Shown here: piece after piece, positions 52,607 to 61,509 of the stretch | Layout of the letters: the number at the start of each line of letters is the position of its first letter | Numbering within the stretch: position 1 is the stretch's first letter | Assembly (NCBI RefSeq): GCF_000194135.1 | Contig: NC_015318.1 | Location: 1,437,001 to 1,501,000 of the forward strand | Source: Hippea maritima DSM 10411 | GTDB lineage: Bacteria; Campylobacterota_A; Desulfurellia; Desulfurellales; Hippeaceae | Reading direction: 5' to 3' | DNA: 64,000 nucleotides | Made by a program: the position numbers and the translations under genes | The notes under the pieces: model-generated | The model's database searches: none | Told to the model about the DNA's origin: nothing | What the model saw: the letters and a program-made list of their open reading frames with translations, nothing else

Positions 52607-53217
52607 CTTACGTTCCACTCTTTTTCAATTATTGCCTTATCATTTAGAAGAATCCTACCCAAAAACCTATCTCCTCTATTAAACCTACCAACGCCCTTTG
52701 GTGTTCCTGTCATTAACACATCATAATCACAAAAGCTAAAATACTTCTTTGCCTCATTCAATATCTCATAAGGTTTGTTTATCATTAAAGAGACGTCGCC
52801 CTTTTGTTTTAGCTGATCGTTTATGTATAGCTCTATGCCGAGTTTATCTACATCGTCTTTATCAATCGCTACAAAATCGCTAAAGACAGCAGCATTATCA
52901 AAAGCCTTGGCCTTCTCCCAAGGAAGTCCCTTATCCTTCAAGGCGCTTTGCACATCCCTCAAGGTTAAATCAATTCCAAAACCTACACCGACAAAATCCC
53001 CATCCTTAACAAGGAAACTTATCTCAGCCTCATAATGACACTCGCCAAAATTCGGCAGAAACAGCTGGGTAGATACAGAACTATTGGGCTTTATAAATAG
53101 TGTAATATTCCCCGGCTGCTCGTTGTTCAACTCCTTTATATGTTCAACATAGTTTCTTGCTATACATACAACCTTACTTGGACACACCAGGTTATCCTCA
53201 AAAAATAAGCCTTTCAT
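52603..53217 (-). CDS. fumarylacetoacetate hydrolase-family protein
   Basis: A 204-residue metalloenzyme of the FAH/YcgM family, which includes acylpyruvases, hydratases and oxaloacetate decarboxylases/tautomerases. Metal site: CHYEAEISFLVK (Glu-Glu, about 60) and GFGIDLTLRDVQ (Asp, about 80), then KGLPWEKAKAFDNAAVF (about 95) and MTGTPKGVGRF (about 168). The substrate cannot be told from sequence. The opening VCIARNYVEHIKELNN is typical. Confidence 0.85.
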   Translation of the reverse strand: MKGLFFEDNLVCPSKVVCIARNYVEHIKELNNEQPGNITLFIKPNSSVSTQLFLPNFGECHYEAEISFLVKDGDFVGVGFGIDLTLRDVQSALKDKGLPWEKAKAFDNAAVFSDFVAIDKDDVDKLGIELYINDQLKQKGDVSLMINKPYEILNEAKKYFSFCDYDVLMTGTPKGVGRFNRGDRFLGRILLNDKAIIEKEWNVR

Positions 53218-53218
53218 T

Positions 53219-54046
53219 TCAGCCCCCTACAACCGTTATTACACCTACATTGTTAAACACGACCCTATCGCCAAATTCGCAGTACATTTTAGATGTCATT
53301 AAGAGGCCAGTGCAATGTGAAGGCCCCATAACCCTTAAATCCATCTCCTTTAAAGCCTCTATTGTTTTTTCTCTTTGAATCTCATCCGCAGGACCTAAGT
53401 GTGTACCACCCAAAAAGCCAAGGATACACTTATTGAACGTAGATTCTGCCTGCTTCATTATGTTAATTATTCCTCTATGTGCACATCCAAATAATACAAA
53501 TAAAGAGCCATTAATTTCAATAAATACACTCAAATCATCTTCAACCTCATCCTTAATAAGCTCTCCGTCTTTCTCATAAACAAAATTCTTATCCACACTT
53601 TCAAAATCGTTTGTCATTTTTACAAAACCACTCGTCCAAATACCTTTTGCAACCTCAATTGGCTCTTCACTCAAAACAAATCTGGCTCCTTTTTTTTCAA
53701 AGAACTCCCTATCCTCTATACCAATATATCTCAAGTTTCCATCATCACTGAGTTTTGAATACCTCTTTCTAAATATCTCAGGGTGGGCATAGATAGTTGG
53801 TTTTGTATAATCAAGCAAATACTTAAGACCCCCTACATGATCATAATGTCCATGCGATAGAATAACTTTGTCAATTTTTGACAAATCCACACCTAAAAGC
53901 TTTGCATTATGAATCAAAGCATCGGTTTGGCCAGTATCAAAAAGAACAGTCTCACCGTCCTTCTCTATTAGCATGCTTAGCCCGTGCTCCGCTCTAAATT
54001 TAGCCCTAACAGCCGTATTCTCAACAAGCGTTGTTATCTTAAGCAT
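53219..54046 (-). CDS. metallo-beta-lactamase-fold hydrolase
   Basis: A 275-residue MBL-fold protein close to the '7,8-dihydropterin-6-methyl...phosphate synthase' group. Metal motif LSHGHYDHVGG (HxHxDH, about 64-73), LFDTGQTD (about 34), FVLFGCAHRGIINIM (about 185), GGTHLGPAD and GPSHCTG (about 240) supply the remaining ligands. The substrate is unknown. Overlaps hisA by 8 nt but has no evident histidine role. Confidence 0.85.
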   Translation of the reverse strand: MLKITTLVENTAVRAKFRAEHGLSMLIEKDGETVLFDTGQTDALIHNAKLLGVDLSKIDKVILSHGHYDHVGGLKYLLDYTKPTIYAHPEIFRKRYSKLSDDGNLRYIGIEDREFFEKKGARFVLSEEPIEVAKGIWTSGFVKMTNDFESVDKNFVYEKDGELIKDEVEDDLSVFIEINGSLFVLFGCAHRGIINIMKQAESTFNKCILGFLGGTHLGPADEIQREKTIEALKEMDLRVMGPSHCTGLLMTSKMYCEFGDRVVFNNVGVITVVGG

Positions 54047-54767
54047 TGCACAACTCCACAGCTTCTTCTAAAGATAAAGTTTTTTCATAAATTGCCTTAC
54101 CCACTATAACACCAATAACACCGAATTTTTCAAGTTCTTTTACCCTTTTTATATCATCTATGTCCCTAACGCCGCCTGATACTATAATGTCCAAATCGGT
54201 TCTTACCGCTATTTCCCTGTAAAACTCCTCATCAACGCCGCTTAGCGTACCATCCCTACTTATGTCAGTTATAATAACTTCTTTTATTCCCCTATCCTTC
54301 ATTTTAAGTAAAAATGATATGTACTCTATTTGGCTGTCTTCCTGCCAACCTGATATCCTTACAAAGCCATTATCAACATCAACACCAGCTATAATTCTAT
54401 TCTTAAAAAGCTCAACTACCTTATCAAACTCCTGAGGGTTTTTAATGGGCATAGTCCCTATAACAATCTTAGCTGCCCCAGCTGAAAGAACCTTTTCTAC
54501 ATCTTCAACACTCCTCATACCGCCACCGACTTCAACCATTGCATTGCTCTTTTGCACTATATCCTCTATAAGCTTCAAGTTGTTTTTTTCCCCTCCGCTA
54601 AAGGCTGCATCCAAATCAACTACATGGATACGCTTAACGCCCAGATTATTGAAATACTCCACCAATTTTAATGGGTTTTCATGGTAAATTTTAATATTGT
54701 CCTTTCTACCGCGAGTAAGCCTTACAGCTTTCCCTTCTATCAAATCTATAGCAGGAATTATTATCAT
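54039..54767 (-). CDS. hisA: phosphoribosylformimino-AICAR-phosphate isomerase
   Basis: Histidine-pathway TIM barrel, 242 residues. Two half-barrel phosphate sites: VEVGGGMRSVEDVEKVLSAGAAKIVIGT (about 77-104) and IIVSGGVRDIDDIKRV (about 190). Catalytic Asp8 (IIPAIDLIEGKAVRL) and Asp near 130 (AGVDVDNG) are present. ATGA overlap with hisH. Confidence 0.94.
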   Translation of the reverse strand: MIIIPAIDLIEGKAVRLTRGRKDNIKIYHENPLKLVEYFNNLGVKRIHVVDLDAAFSGGEKNNLKLIEDIVQKSNAMVEVGGGMRSVEDVEKVLSAGAAKIVIGTMPIKNPQEFDKVVELFKNRIIAGVDVDNGFVRISGWQEDSQIEYISFLLKMKDRGIKEVIITDISRDGTLSGVDEEFYREIAVRTDLDIIVSGGVRDIDDIKRVKELEKFGVIGVIVGKAIYEKTLSLEEAVELCNA

Positions 54768-55384
54768 AGCTTTCCCTCACATATATCACAAAAGTTCTTT
54801 AACAGTTTCAATCCCACCCCTTGGCTCTTTTCAGGGTGAAATTGAACCCCCCACATATTATCCTTATTAACAGCTGCAGTAAAACTAACACCGTAATCAC
54901 AACTTGCAATCTCTGTTTCATCTAAAGCCACTCCGTAATAAGAGTGAACAAAATAAAAGAAACTATTATCCTTTATGCCATTGAATATCTTGTTTTGTTT
55001 TTTTATATTAACGGTATTCCAACCCATGTGTGGCACCTTTAGGCCATTGCCCCTAAATCTCACAACCCTACCTTTAACAAGTCCAAACCCCTTGTGGATT
55101 CCAAATTCCTCACTCTCCTCAAACAAAAGATGCAGGCCCACACAAATCCCTAAGAACGGCTTCTTTTTTTCAATAACCTTATAAATAACATCAACAAGTC
55201 TGTATTTTTTGAGCTTATCCATACAATCGCCAAAAGCACCCACCCCAGGTAACACAACCCCATCGCTTGAGAGAATCTCTTCCTTGTTGTGCGTCACTTT
55301 AGAATTAAAACCAACAAACTCAATTGCCTTGGAAACACTCCTCACGTTGCCGCTTTCATAGTCAATAATCGTTATTAAACCCAT
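54764..55384 (-). CDS. hisH: imidazole glycerol phosphate synthase, glutaminase subunit
   Basis: Class I glutamine amidotransferase feeding ammonia to HisF. 206 residues: IDYESGNVRSVSKA (about 6), GVVLPGVGAFGD (about 43), nucleophile Cys in FLGICVGLHLLFEESEE (about 78), and VQFHPEKSQ with catalytic His/Glu (about 182). hisF is not in this window. Confidence 0.94.
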   Translation of the reverse strand: MGLITIIDYESGNVRSVSKAIEFVGFNSKVTHNKEEILSSDGVVLPGVGAFGDCMDKLKKYRLVDVIYKVIEKKKPFLGICVGLHLLFEESEEFGIHKGFGLVKGRVVRFRGNGLKVPHMGWNTVNIKKQNKIFNGIKDNSFFYFVHSYYGVALDETEIASCDYGVSFTAAVNKDNMWGVQFHPEKSQGVGLKLLKNFCDICEGKL

Positions 55385-55387
55385 AAG

Positions 55388-56137
55388 TTACCCCAAATCA
55401 ACAAGCTTAACGCCGTTAAACTGTTTACCCAGAAACATGCTGCCGAGTTTGGCAAACTTCTCCTCTGAATCGGTTGTATAACAATTCAGTCTACCACTGC
55501 CTTCAAACAAGTCTTTAAAATCCTTAAGGCCCTTTACCAAGGCCTCTCCACTATCTATAAGACTAACTCCTACACCCATAACTCTTTGAATTATTTCTCT
55601 AAGAAGCGGATAATGAGTGCAGCCCAAAATCAATGCATCGCATTCCAAATCATATAGATAGCGCTTTGCAACCTCGTAGGTTATATCATCATAGATCCAT
55701 CCTTCTTCAACCAAGGGTACAAATAAGGGGCATGCCCTTTGAGTTACCCTACAGCCTTTGTTGTATTTGGCTATTTTTTTTGGGTATGCATTGCTCTGTA
55801 TTGTTGATGTTGTACCTATCACACAAACCTTTTCAAATTTAGCCGCAAGCTTTGCTGCAGGTTCTATAACACCAAACACCGGTAGGTTAAATTTTTTTTT
55901 CAATACATCTATAGCAACACTGCTTGCAGTATTGCAAGCAACAACTATGGCATCGACATTAAACCTCATTAAAAACTCAGCATTTTGAATCGAATACTTC
56001 AAAACCGTTTCTTTTGATTTTGTTCCGTATGGCAGCCTGGCGGTATCACCTAAATAAATAATATCTGAGTTAAATGCCTTTAGAAGTTGCTTGACTACAC
56101 TTAAACCGCCCACTCCTGAATCAAATACCCCTATCAA
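55388..56137 (-). CDS. murI: glutamate racemase
   Basis: Supplies D-glutamate for peptidoglycan. About 249 residues with both catalytic cysteines: VACNTASSVA (about 73) and LGCTHYPLLRE (about 182); IGVFDSGVGGLSV opens the protein. TTG 56137 is preferred because GGAAGGTG lies just upstream and gives the normal N-terminus; an ATG at 56152 is possible but lacks an SD. It overlaps the phosphatase gene. Confidence 0.92.
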   Translation of the reverse strand: MIGVFDSGVGGLSVVKQLLKAFNSDIIYLGDTARLPYGTKSKETVLKYSIQNAEFLMRFNVDAIVVACNTASSVAIDVLKKKFNLPVFGVIEPAAKLAAKFEKVCVIGTTSTIQSNAYPKKIAKYNKGCRVTQRACPLFVPLVEEGWIYDDITYEVAKRYLYDLECDALILGCTHYPLLREIIQRVMGVGVSLIDSGEALVKGLKDFKDLFEGSGRLNCYTTDSEEKFAKLGSMFLGKQFNGVKLVDLG

Positions 56138-56759
56138 AACACACCTTCCCATTTATAAGTTTTGCCAAAACAAAATCACCATCGCTTTCAAAGTGGTTTA
56201 TGCAGGCATAATCCTGCGATATATTTAAAACTGCATTGCCCTGAATAGATAAAAACTCCTTTATAAAAACCCTATTAACGCCTCCGTGTGCCAATATTAG
56301 AATATTACCTTTTAGTTGCTTTAGCCTATCTTTAATAAAACTCACAACCCTCTTACGCACATCCTCAAAGCTTTCTCCTTTTTCAGGTCTGTAGAAAAAC
56401 GGGTCTTTCAGAAAAGCTTCAGCCTCATAAGGATATAACCTCTCTATATCCTCCCATCTCAAAGATTCAAATATGCCAAATGAACGTTCTTTTAACCTAT
56501 CATCTATAACAACCTCTGCCTTTGAAAAACCTTCAGCTACTATCTTACACCTTTTCAGAGGCGAACTATAAACATAGCCTATGCTTTTATCTTCAAAAAA
56601 TCTAATCAACTCTTTAGCCTGTTTATATCCACGTTCAGACAGATCAACGTCTATATGTCCATTAAACACATTTTTATGATGGTTTTCAACCTCTGGATGC
56701 CTAATGATATAGATATCATAAATATCACTTTTAAACAAATACTTAAGCTTCTTCTCCAT
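56121..56759 (-). CDS. histidine phosphatase superfamily protein
   Basis: A 212-residue phosphatase of the phosphoglycerate mutase/CobC branch. The phospho-acceptor motif is IIRHPEVENH (RHP instead of RHG, about 19), followed by LSERGYKQAKEL, VYSSPLKRCKIVAE (about 57), KERSFGIFE and LILAHGGVNRVFI (about 155). CobC-like alpha-ribazole phosphatases share the 'RHPE..' variant, but substrate prediction in this family is unreliable. Sits between ftsW and murI, overlapping both. Confidence 0.82.
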   Translation of the reverse strand: MEKKLKYLFKSDIYDIYIIRHPEVENHHKNVFNGHIDVDLSERGYKQAKELIRFFEDKSIGYVYSSPLKRCKIVAEGFSKAEVVIDDRLKERSFGIFESLRWEDIERLYPYEAEAFLKDPFFYRPEKGESFEDVRKRVVSFIKDRLKQLKGNILILAHGGVNRVFIKEFLSIQGNAVLNISQDYACINHFESDGDFVLAKLINGKVCFDRGI

Positions 56760-57840
56760 TCAGCGGACACCTTTTATAAATACTTAATACAATACCAACC
56801 AAAACACCATCAATTAGAAGCGAAGTACCCCCGTAACTCAAAAAAGGCATAGTTATACCCTTCGGGGGCATTATATGATAAACGCTAAATAGGTTCATGA
56901 TAGCCTCAAAAGACAAAAGGGCACCTATACCAAAGCTCAAAGCCTTACCAAATATATCTTTACACCTAAAAGAAAGTTGAAACATGAAAGAAAGTAAAAA
57001 AACCAAAAGTAGAATCACCATTATAACACCTAAAAAACCAAAATCCTCACCAATGCCAGCCATAATAAAATCGTTATAAGAATCAGGCACAAAAAGACTT
57101 TTGTATATACCCTTCGCAACACCAACACCAAACATTCCACCACTGCCTAAAGCCACTAAGGCATGCTCAACCTGATAGTTTACCTTTCCAGTAACAAAGA
57201 AGTTTATAAGCCGCTGAACCTTATTGGGGTTTGTATATATTACAGCCCCCATAACAACAACAGCAGGCATTATAAGCAAGAGTATATGACTAAATTTATA
57301 GCCAAATACATAAATCATTGCCAAAAACACAAAGATTAAAAGTGCAGCGCTACCGACATCCGGCTCAACGGCAATAAGTAAAAAGAAAATACCAGCCACA
57401 ACTGCAACGGGTATAACGCCCCTAGTTATATCATCTTTGAACTGCTGCTTTCTACTTATAAAATCGGCAATATATATTAAAAGGGCAAGTTGGGCAAACC
57501 CACTGGGCTCAAACATAAACCCGCCTATTCTTAGCCAGCGGGTCGCCCCTCTTATACTAACGCCATCTACATGTAAAAACACAAGCAAAAATAGAGCAAA
57601 AATAACTAAAATCAAGGATATTCTTTTTAAAAATCTATAGTTTAATACAGAAAAAAACCAGGCAGATGCAATTGATAATCCCACAAAAACAATCTCTCTT
57701 TTTAAGAAAAAATTGGGATCTGAAAACTTCTTAAATGCAAAATAATACGATGATGACCACACCTCGACTATACCTATAGCAAGCAAAAGAAAATATGGTA
57801 AAACAACAAAAGATGGCCTAAACCAAGGGAGCTTGTTCAT
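56743..57840 (-). CDS. ftsW: peptidoglycan glycosyltransferase FtsW
   Basis: SEDS-family polymerase of septal peptidoglycan. About 365 residues and ten membrane helices. Signature segments: RWLRIGGFMFEPSGFAQLALL (about 120), the EPDVGSAALLIFVFL block with catalytic Asp (about 170), DFIMAGIGEDFGFLG (about 265) and PPKGITMPFLSYGGTSLL (about 330). ATG 57840 is inside the murD end; an earlier in-frame ATG (57894) would add a very basic extension. SD spacing at 57840 is tight, so the start is uncertain. Confidence 0.9.
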   Translation of the reverse strand: MNKLPWFRPSFVVLPYFLLLAIGIVEVWSSSYYFAFKKFSDPNFFLKREIVFVGLSIASAWFFSVLNYRFLKRISLILVIFALFLLVFLHVDGVSIRGATRWLRIGGFMFEPSGFAQLALLIYIADFISRKQQFKDDITRGVIPVAVVAGIFFLLIAVEPDVGSAALLIFVFLAMIYVFGYKFSHILLLIMPAVVVMGAVIYTNPNKVQRLINFFVTGKVNYQVEHALVALGSGGMFGVGVAKGIYKSLFVPDSYNDFIMAGIGEDFGFLGVIMVILLLVFLLSFMFQLSFRCKDIFGKALSFGIGALLSFEAIMNLFSVYHIMPPKGITMPFLSYGGTSLLIDGVLVGIVLSIYKRCPLNGEEA

Positions 57841-59125
57841 ACTCCTTCTTAAACACTTCCACTTCCTTTTTAAAGGCCTCTCCACGTTCTTCAAAATTCT
57901 TATAGGGCTCGCAACTCGAACCGCCTGGACTAAACAAAACTACATCATCTTTAGAGGCTACCTCAAATGCAGCCCTTACAGCGCCCCATATATTCACAGC
58001 AGGCAAAGGAACAGGCAAAAACCCATCCAACTCATTCAATATGACCTTTCTATCCTCACCGTAAACAACTACAGCCCTAGCCCTTTTTTCAAGAAGCGGT
58101 AAAAGCCTTGAATATGATTCACCCTTGTGTTTTCCACCTAATATTATAACAATTTTGATTCCCTCATCGAACGAGTTTATGGCAGCCTCAACGGCATCTA
58201 AGTTTGTAGCCTTTGAGTCGTTGTAAAACTTAACACCATCAATCTCATCCACAAACTCTATCCTATGCTCCAAATTGCTCATGGTTCCAACCACCTCCTT
58301 TATTGTTTTTTTCTCAATTCCGCATAAAAGCCCAATCAAAGCGGCAAAAGCTATATTCTCAAAAACTTTAGAGCCAAACAAACCTGTTTTATCTATTCTT
58401 AGATACTCAGGCCTATTTACAATAACCCCGTTTTTCTCAAAAAAACAATCGGCATTTCTATCTCTTTTTGAAACCAAAAACAGATTAGCCTTACCATCAA
58501 ATATATAGCTATCTGAATCATTTTTTATAAAAAAATCATCCTCCAATTGGTTCTTGAATATTTTCTTCTTTGCTTCTATGTAATTATCCATGCTACCATG
58601 CCAGCTCAAATGATCAAACGCTATATTTAATATAGCCGCTATATTAGGTTTAAACTTATCTATAAACTCAAGCTGATAGCTACTTGCCTCAACGACATAG
58701 TACTCAGCGTTCTCATAAATAGCCTCGCTTAAAGGCAGTCCGTAGTTGCCACACGCTATAACCCTTTTTGATGCACCCTTCAAAATTCGCTCTACCAAAG
58801 CAACCGTAGTTGATTTACCGTTGGTGCCGGTAATTGCTATTATCTTGCCTTTTGCGTACCTATATCCAAGTTCAAGTTCACTTATAAGCTTTATTCGATT
58901 AGACCGGCAGTGCTTAACAAAGGGGTGCGACGGTTTTACGCCAGGACTTAGAACAACCTCATCAAATGATATCTCGAAGAACTTATTTATCTTGCCTTTT
59001 CCAAATAGATTAGCACCCTTAAGTTCTGCCCTATCATCGAAAGCATATACATCAAAGCCTTTATCCTTAAGCAATCTATAAGCAGCCTGGCCACTTCTTC
59101 CAAAACCAACTACTCCAACACGCAT
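57818..59125 (-). CDS. murD: UDP-MurNAc-L-alanine:D-glutamate ligase
   Basis: Adds D-Glu to the peptidoglycan precursor. 435 residues: Rossmann-like N-terminal UDP-binding domain (GFGRSGQAAYRLLKDKG), ATP loop AITGTNGKSTTVALVE (about 92-107), AFDHLSWHG (about 167), the HRIEFVDEIDGVKFYNDSKATN block (about 248-269). ATG 59125 follows GAGGTAG. Confidence 0.94.
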   Translation of the reverse strand: MRVGVVGFGRSGQAAYRLLKDKGFDVYAFDDRAELKGANLFGKGKINKFFEISFDEVVLSPGVKPSHPFVKHCRSNRIKLISELELGYRYAKGKIIAITGTNGKSTTVALVERILKGASKRVIACGNYGLPLSEAIYENAEYYVVEASSYQLEFIDKFKPNIAAILNIAFDHLSWHGSMDNYIEAKKKIFKNQLEDDFFIKNDSDSYIFDGKANLFLVSKRDRNADCFFEKNGVIVNRPEYLRIDKTGLFGSKVFENIAFAALIGLLCGIEKKTIKEVVGTMSNLEHRIEFVDEIDGVKFYNDSKATNLDAVEAAINSFDEGIKIVIILGGKHKGESYSRLLPLLEKRARAVVVYGEDRKVILNELDGFLPVPLPAVNIWGAVRAAFEVASKDDVVLFSPGGSSCEPYKNFEERGEAFKKEVEVFKKEYEQAPLV

Positions 59126-59127
59126 AC

Positions 59128-60219
59128 CTACCTCAATTTAAGTGCCGTCAAAGACAGCAAAGCTAAAACCAGAGATATTATCCAAAACCTAACAATAACC
59201 TTAGACTCAGGCCATCCCTTCAACTCAAAGTGGTGATGAATCGGCGCCATCTTAAATATACGCTCACCTCTTGTTTTATAGCTTGCAACCTGAATAATTA
59301 CAGACAGGGTCTCCAGAACAAATATGCCTCCGGCTATTGCAAGGACAACCTCCTCTTTAATAGCCACAGCCACTATACCCAAAAACCCACCTAAAGCCAA
59401 AGAACCTGTATCGCCCATAAACACCTCAGCCGGATAGCAGTTATACCATAAAAAGCCAAGCAAAGAACCGGCTAAAGCGGCAAGTAATACACTTATTTCA
59501 CCTGAACCAACAACATGCGGTAGGTGAAGATAGTAAGCAAAAATAGCATTACCCGTTGCATAGGCAAAAACAGTCAAAGAAAATATGGTTGTTAAGGATG
59601 GTCCCGTGGCCAACCCGTCAAGGCCATCGGTTAAATTAACGGCGTTTGAGCTGCCTACTATCACAAAAACAGCCACAGCCAGATAAAAATAACCTAAATC
59701 AAAGACTCCGTGTTTTATAAAAGGTAAGTAAAAACAACCTGCACACCCCGTTAATATCTGCTCAACCCTGAATATCATGAACGCCACAACAAGCGCTACA
59801 ATCGTTTGCAAAAAAAACTTGGTTTTGGCCTTTAGACCATTGTTTTTCCCTCTTTTTATCTTCAGAAAATCATCCAAAAAGCCTATAAGCATAAACAAAA
59901 AACTACCCAAAAGAACAATCCAAGCAAGCGGTGAATCAAATCGTATCCACATCAAAGCTGAAACAAAAAAGCCGCTCCAAATAATAAGCCCTCCCACAGT
60001 GGGAGTACCGCTTTTCTGTTTGTGTGTTTGTGGCTCATAGCCCTTAAAACTATCCTCAAACTGCATGCTTTTAAGTTTAGGTATAAGGATTTTGCCAAAC
60101 CATAAAGATAAACCAAGCGCTGTAAGTGATGCCATAATCATCCTAAAGGTTATGTAGTGAAAAACATTGAATGGTGAAAAAATATGAGTTAGTTTTTGAT
60201 AAAATATATAATAGAACAT
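59128..60219 (-). CDS. mraY: phospho-MurNAc-pentapeptide transferase
   Basis: Makes lipid I on undecaprenyl phosphate in the inner membrane. 363 residues, ten helices. HKQKSGTPTVGGL (about 46), LIGFLDDFLKIKRGKNNGL (Asp-Asp motif, about 111), NAVNLTDGLDGLATG (about 188), EVFMGDTGSLALGG (about 265) and APIHHHFELKGWPE (about 320) are all intact. Confidence 0.96.
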   Translation of the reverse strand: MFYYIFYQKLTHIFSPFNVFHYITFRMIMASLTALGLSLWFGKILIPKLKSMQFEDSFKGYEPQTHKQKSGTPTVGGLIIWSGFFVSALMWIRFDSPLAWIVLLGSFLFMLIGFLDDFLKIKRGKNNGLKAKTKFFLQTIVALVVAFMIFRVEQILTGCAGCFYLPFIKHGVFDLGYFYLAVAVFVIVGSSNAVNLTDGLDGLATGPSLTTIFSLTVFAYATGNAIFAYYLHLPHVVGSGEISVLLAALAGSLLGFLWYNCYPAEVFMGDTGSLALGGFLGIVAVAIKEEVVLAIAGGIFVLETLSVIIQVASYKTRGERIFKMAPIHHHFELKGWPESKVIVRFWIISLVLALLSLTALKLR

Positions 60220-61509
60220 CTACTGGCTTCCTTTTAATCTTGTGAATATATCCTCAAATCTCATGCCCCTTGATGCCTTAAGTAGAAATATATCATAATC
60301 AGTAAGTTTATCCTTTAAAAGCTCAACAGCCTCTGGTTTAGTTTTGCAGTAATACTTCTTGCCATTAAAAGCATCAAAGATAAAAAATGCATCCCCTCCA
60401 ACGGCCAACAGGTCTATATCCTTTCCATTTAAATACAAACCAACATCCCTGTGAAATCTTTCTGAAAAACTACCAAGCTCAAGCATGTCTCCTAATATAG
60501 CCAACTTCCTTCCTTTTAGTTTAGCAAGCTCATCTATAGCATGCATCATGGAGTTAACATTGGCATTATAGCAATCCAGAATAAACAGCTTGTCTTCAAG
60601 TATCTCGGGCCTCATTCTATATCCAACAGGCTTAAACGCCTTTAGCTTATCATTAAAGCAAGTCTCATCCTTAAAACCACCGAAAACAAAAGCGGCAACA
60701 AAACCGGACAAAACCGTATAAGGATTTAAACCAAAGGGCTTTTTTAGTGTTATATCTTCAACTTTTACATTATTGTTGTTTTCTGCCCTAAATTCACAGT
60801 CTCCAAAAAAGCAAAAACCAAATGAATTTTCTTTACCCTCGAAGGCTTCTTTTAATATTTCATCGTCTGCATTATACACAAGCCTTGAGCTTTTATTTAT
60901 GATTTTGGATTTCTCCTTAAAAATAGCATCAATATTTTCGAAGTTCCCTATATGCGTCGAGGTTACATTTAAAAACAAGACGTTGTCCGGCTCAAAGAAA
61001 GCCGCTATCTCTTCCATTTCTCCTGGATTGTTTATACCCACTTCAACAACACAGAAATCCTCATCCTCAACCCTTAAAAGGGTTTTACATACACCTATTA
61101 TGTTGTTTTCATTCTCTAAACTTCTACATACGCTATATCTGCAAGACAGAAAGTCCGCTACAAGTTCTTTGGTTGTCGTCTTACCTACAGAACCAACAAT
61201 CGCAACAGAAATAGCTCCGGATTTTTTTAGCTTATACGTTGCGAGTCTCTTTAAGGCACCTAAAGCATTATTAACAATTATGTGCGGACAATCCACTTTC
61301 TTTTCCACTATGGCAAATGTTTTACTCTTCTTTACAGCCTCAGGCGCAAAATCTGTACCATCAAACCTCTCGCCCTTTATACCAACAAAAACCTCTCCCT
61401 CTTTTATGGCGCGCGAATCTATGGAAAAACCTTTTATTGTGTAATCTCTATCCAAAGAGATGCTTTTTGGCTTTAAAACAGCTATTATCTCATCTAATCC
61501 AAATTCCAA
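60220..61509 (-). CDS. murF: UDP-MurNAc-tripeptide:D-Ala-D-Ala ligase
   Basis: Completes the pentapeptide. 429 residues: IKGFSIDSRAIKEGEVFVGIKGE (about 23-45), ATP loop AIVGSVGKTTTKELVADFL (about 104), NENNIIGV, GINNPGEMEEIA (about 150) and DCYNANVNSMMHAID (about 308). Starts at TTG 61509, overlapping murE by 16 nt. Confidence 0.94.
   Translation of the reverse strand: MEFGLDEIIAVLKPKSISLDRDYTIKGFSIDSRAIKEGEVFVGIKGERFDGTDFAPEAVKKSKTFAIVEKKVDCPHIIVNNALGALKRLATYKLKKSGAISVAIVGSVGKTTTKELVADFLSCRYSVCRSLENENNIIGVCKTLLRVEDEDFCVVEVGINNPGEMEEIAAFFEPDNVLFLNVTSTHIGNFENIDAIFKEKSKIINKSSRLVYNADDEILKEAFEGKENSFGFCFFGDCEFRAENNNNVKVEDITLKKPFGLNPYTVLSGFVAAFVFGGFKDETCFNDKLKAFKPVGYRMRPEILEDKLFILDCYNANVNSMMHAIDELAKLKGRKLAILGDMLELGSFSERFHRDVGLYLNGKDIDLLAVGGDAFFIFDAFNGKKYYCKTKPEAVELLKDKLTDYDIFLLKASRGMRFEDIFTRLKGSQ

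Noticed and set aside
60773-61444. 223-codon plus-strand ORF inside murF
   Set aside because: Serine- and phenylalanine-rich translation typical of an antisense shadow; murF motifs on the other strand are complete.
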